Shown: positions 60,930 through 64,000 of the stretch, piece by piece
Layout of the letters: every line of letters starts with the position of its first letter
How positions within the stretch are numbered: the stretch's first letter is position 1
NCBI GenBank assembly: GCA_021292165.1
Contig: CM037879.1
Coordinates: 162,866,886-162,930,885, forward strand
Reading direction: 5' to 3'
From: Shinisaurus crocodilurus
Taxonomy: Eukaryota > Chordata > Lepidosauria > Squamata > Shinisauridae
DNA length: 64,000 nucleotides
Position numbers and translations under genes: made by a program
Notes under the pieces: generated by a model
Told to the model about the DNA's origin: nothing
Database searches by the model: none
Seen by the model: only the letters and a program-made list of their open reading frames with translations

Positions 60930-61290
60930 TTCACATGACCTCCCATTAGACTTAAACGTTCTAGATCTTTAACCTGTGGAATGCCCTTCTCAGAGAGATC
61001 TACGTGGCACCTTCATTACATACATTTAGATGCCTGGCTAAGATCTTCCCCTTCCAGCAGGCATTTAAACTTTAATTTGTTGTTCTTATTATTACAATAT
61101 ATTATTAAAATAATGCTGGCTTTTTCATGTTTTTAATATCTTAATATTTTGCTATTTTCATCAGCTGTATTATTGTTCTGATTGTTATATTATTGCTTTG
61201 GTTTTTTAATGATTGTAAACCGCCCCAAGGGCATTTGTCAGTTGGGTGATGTATAGTTAATAAATAAATAAAATATATAAATTACTTGAA
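60930..61290 (+). mobile_element. LINE 3' tail (L2/CR1 group)
   Basis: TTAGATGCCTGGCTAAGATC, TGATTGTAAACCGCCCCAAG and GGGTGATGTATAGTTAATAA with an (AAAT)n tail. Confidence 0.6.
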
Positions 61291-61679
61291 ACAAATGGAG
61301 CTATATATCACAGGCAGCAAAATGTGTGCCGAGAAGTTCGTGTGTTTGTGTGTGAACACATGTTCTCATTTTACTGCATTATGTATTTATTAAATTTGTA
61401 TCCTTTGCCTTTAGCACGTATGCTCTCAGGGCAGCTAAGCACAACTAAAGCAATAGTTTTATCAATAAAGGAATGCACACCAGCAATAAAAACCATAATT
61501 AATCACACAGATAAGATAGCTACACTATTACAATGGCTTCAAAGTTCTAAAAAGCATGAGATAAGAAGTTCTCCACCTGGGGTGGACAAGATAACAATGT
61601 AGATGTGAGCCTCCAAAGGAAGGGCATTCCAAGGTGGGATGCCACAAATAAAAAAAGGCACTGAATGACCTGATTCACA

Positions 61680-61890
61680 CAGCACGACAAGCCACTGTAG
61701 GTTAATTTACCCACGGGGTAAATTGGTTGCACACTGGCTGACATTTTTAGAATGTGAGCCGTGGGGGGGGGCACACTACAGCATGTCGTGTCAGGCGAAC
61801 CTGGCCAGGGTGGGTTGTTGATATGGTTAACAAATGTGTTGTTTAGGGTTGTAAATTAACCCATGGTGGCTTATGATGTGCGAACAGGCT
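61680..61890. mobile_element. Non-autonomous DNA element, AACCCATGG family
   Basis: GCACGACAAGCCACTG.TTAA at the left and TTAACCCATGGTGGCTTATG at the right are inverted. CCCACGGGGTAAATTGG and GTAAATTAACCCATGG repeat the motif seen at 6974 and 27105. Confidence 0.5.
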
Positions 61891-62052
61891 TATATCTCAG
61901 AGAGGAATCCAGAGATGAGTGGGGGAACAGGGAGAACCCAGAGATGAGTGTGTGATGATGTGACACATACTTTGGGGTGGGAAGCATCTGAATGAACATG
62001 ACAAATTGTGAAGGGGTGGTGGTGCTAAGAGTTTTAAAGAGCAGCATACTGG

Positions 62053-62159
62053 CAGTGTTCTCCAACCTTGGGTCCCCAGATGTTTTTGGCCTACAACTCC
62101 CAGCATAGCTGGGAGTTGTAGGCCAAAAACATCTGGGGACCCAAGGTTGGAGAACACTG
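62053..62159 (+). mobile_element. Palindromic MITE (TTGGGTCCCCAGATG family), shortened centre
   Basis: Nearly perfect hairpin of about 50-base arms. The target duplication is not recognisable. Confidence 0.85.
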
Positions 62160-62316
62160 GTTTAGAGAGTCCCAAAGCAAGAATCCATCACATTCTAACA
62201 ATATTTGGCAAAAAGGAAATTAATCAAGTTCTATGGAGCAGTTATACTTAAAGTAAGTTAGAGTTAGCAGCTCAAAACAATGGAGCGGGATGTGAAACCA
62301 ACCTTGTATAAACAAG

Positions 62317-62565
62317 TACAGTAATACCTTGGATTGCAAGTAACTTGGTTTGAGAGCGTTTTGCAAGACAAGCACATTTTTAAATATTTAAATTTTTTTT
62401 ACTTGATATACAAGTGATGTCTTGCAATACAAGTACTGTAGTACGGCTTAAATTAAAAATCTCTGTACAAATTTTTTTTTGGGGATTTCGTTTTGATATA
62501 AGAGTGTTTTGGATTACAAGCATGTTTCTGGAATGAATTATGCTCTCAATCCAAGGCATGGCTGT
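62317..62565 (+). mobile_element. Mariner/Tigger-like MITE
   Basis: TACAGTAATACCTTGGATTG and CAATCCAAGGCATGGCTGTA are inverted ends with TA at both borders. The interior AAGTAACTTGGTTTGAGAG recalls Tigger-type ends. Confidence 0.75.
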
Positions 62566-62724
62566 ATCTGGCCTGCCCCTCAAGCCTGCCAGAAAGAGAA
62601 GCAGTAGCACATGATGCAGGGATCCTGTTGAATGTATACCTCAAAGGAGATACAGTACTGTAGCACCTCCTCTCCATCCTTCCTTTCACCTGTTCAGCAC
62701 CTCCCTTGCCAAAGCCTGGCCAAG

Positions 62725-62830
62725 GACAATCAACCTGGTACCCTCCAAATGTTTTGGACCGCAACTCCCAAAACCCCACTCCATTTATCATGCTGGCTGG
62801 GATTTGTAGTCCAAAACATCTGGGGGTAAA
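62725..62830 (+). mobile_element. Diverged palindromic MITE
   Basis: CAACCTGGTACCCTCCAAAT and GGACCGCAACTCCCA pair with GGGATTTGTAGTCC at the right. Confidence 0.55.
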
Positions 62831-63089
62831 TCCAGATTTACACTGGATCAACTGCACGTGCAAAAGTGGACTAACCCACCCGCAGTGCTGCCCCTTCCAG
62901 CCCCCTGAAAATGCTACAATGAGAGTCAGAAGACCTTGGTGATTGGGGTGAGCTGTGGTGTGGGGAGGGACAAGGGATCCCCAAAAATGGGACAGAAAGA
63001 CCTTTTGTGATTGAAGTCCTTCCTCTCCCAAAAGGTCCCTTCCTCTTGCGGAAGGCAGATCTTGGATTCCACCTCTGGAGGGCATTGTG

Positions 63090-63318
63090 TTATTTATTTA
63101 TTTATTTATTATAGCTATATCCCGCCTTTTTCCCTGGAAGGAACCCAAGGCGGCTTACATAATCCTCCTCGCCATTTTTTCCTCACAACCAACCTGTGAG
63201 GTAGGTTAGGCTAGAGTCAGTGACTAGCCCAAAGTCACCCAGTGAGCTTCATGGCCAAGTGGGGACTAGAACTCGGATCTCCTGAGTCCCAGTCCAACAC
63301 CCTAACCACTACACCAGG
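63090..63318 (-). mobile_element. Sauria-type SINE
   Basis: Full-length reverse copy from a (TTTA)n tail and CCCGCCTTTTTCCC to ACCACTACACC. Confidence 0.88.
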
Positions 63319-63776
63319 TTATGGTGCTGTCCAGTTTTGTCCCTCTCCACATTAGGTTCTGCGAGCCTTAGACTGTTCTGCCCCTCTCTCATCTCAAGCC
63401 AACATCCACTGGACCACTTGTCAGTTTGACTGCTTAAAAGTGCCCTGCCTCCATTGGGGCAGGGGTGGAGGAAAAGGACACAGGCAGCCAAGCAGAGTCC
63501 ATGCCTACCCATGGGTTGATTGCGATGCCGGCAGCAATAAACTTTCAGTTCAGGCTCAGTGTTCATGGCGGAGAGAAGAGGGGAGATGGCTGGAGATGCC
63601 AGCATGAAAGGTCATTTGGGAATTTGTAGCATCTCCACAAGCAAAGGCCCTGCTTGCTTCACCGCAAAGTGAGAGCTGGTGTGGCATAGCAGGAGACCTG
63701 AGTTCAAATGTCACGCTCCCCAGCTCCTGCCCCCTGCCGCCATATGTATATAGCTCAGCCAATTTGAGGTTAACAC

Positions 63777-63870
63777 TTCATGCATCTGATGAAGTAGACA
63801 CTGTCCATGAAAGCTTATGCCAGAATAAATGTATTGGTCTTTAAGGTGCCACAGGACTCTTGGCTGTTTA
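63777..63870. repeat. Interspersed repeat, half copy
   Basis: ATGCATCTGATGAAGTAGAC and AAGGTGCCACAGGACTCTTG match the families at 24015 and 52960, here in reverse. Confidence 0.6.
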
Positions 63871-64000
63871 AGCCAAAAGGCCTATCTTAAAGTAGATGCC
63901 CTCAGAGTTACACCCCCAGAACATTCCCCCTCCACTAATGCTGCTTGGCAGAAGATGGTGGTGGTTCTAGATGGTTCTAGTGGTGGCTCCATTGGCACAG

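Noticed and set aside
62546..63085. 179-codon minus-strand frame upstream of SLC25A15
   Set aside because: It overlaps a mariner-like MITE and another palindromic repeat and has no recognisable domain.

Overview
This is vertebrate nuclear DNA, most likely from a squamate reptile and probably a lizard. It has large introns with canonical GT/AG boundaries and two single-copy vertebrate genes. It also holds many copies of a tRNA-headed SINE of the Sauria SINE type, together with L2, CR1 and L1 pieces, many short hAT-like palindromic elements and a DIRS retrotransposon. No species can be named from the window.

Plus strand, about 1-34,420: a complete voltage-sensing phosphatase gene (TPTE/TPTE2 family, VSP). 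Eighteen coding exons join in frame into 518 codons plus a stop (1557 nt including the stop). The protein has a four-helix voltage sensor with S4 arginines, a basic linker, a PTEN-like phosphatase domain with the active-site loop HCKGGKGRTG, and a C2 domain. A GC-rich first exon with a splice donor near 205 is probably the non-coding exon 1. Intron 4 carries a nearly identical copy of the end of intron 5 plus the first half of exon 6.

Intergenic block, about 34,420-43,620: SINE and MITE material, one unexplained open reading segment behind a splice acceptor (36,191-36,373), and a nested transposon. A 5'-truncated LINE with a 13-bp target duplication (36,420-36,432 and 43,584-43,596) is split by a DIRS element of about 6.2 kb (36,850-43,012). 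The DIRS element keeps its inverted termini, its internal complementary region and an open tyrosine-recombinase frame, while its gag and RT/RNase H frames are broken.

Minus strand, 43,793-56,377: SLC25A15 (ORC1), the mitochondrial ornithine carrier. Six coding exons join in frame into 300 codons plus a stop, with all three carrier signatures. Its polyadenylation signal at 43,632-43,637 lies just inside the LINE target site. The 5' non-coding exon is not found and may lie beyond 64,000. The two genes are tail to tail.

From 56,378 to 64,000 there is only repeat-rich DNA: SINEs, L2 and CR1 tails, mariner-like and hAT-like elements, with no coding exon that I can support.
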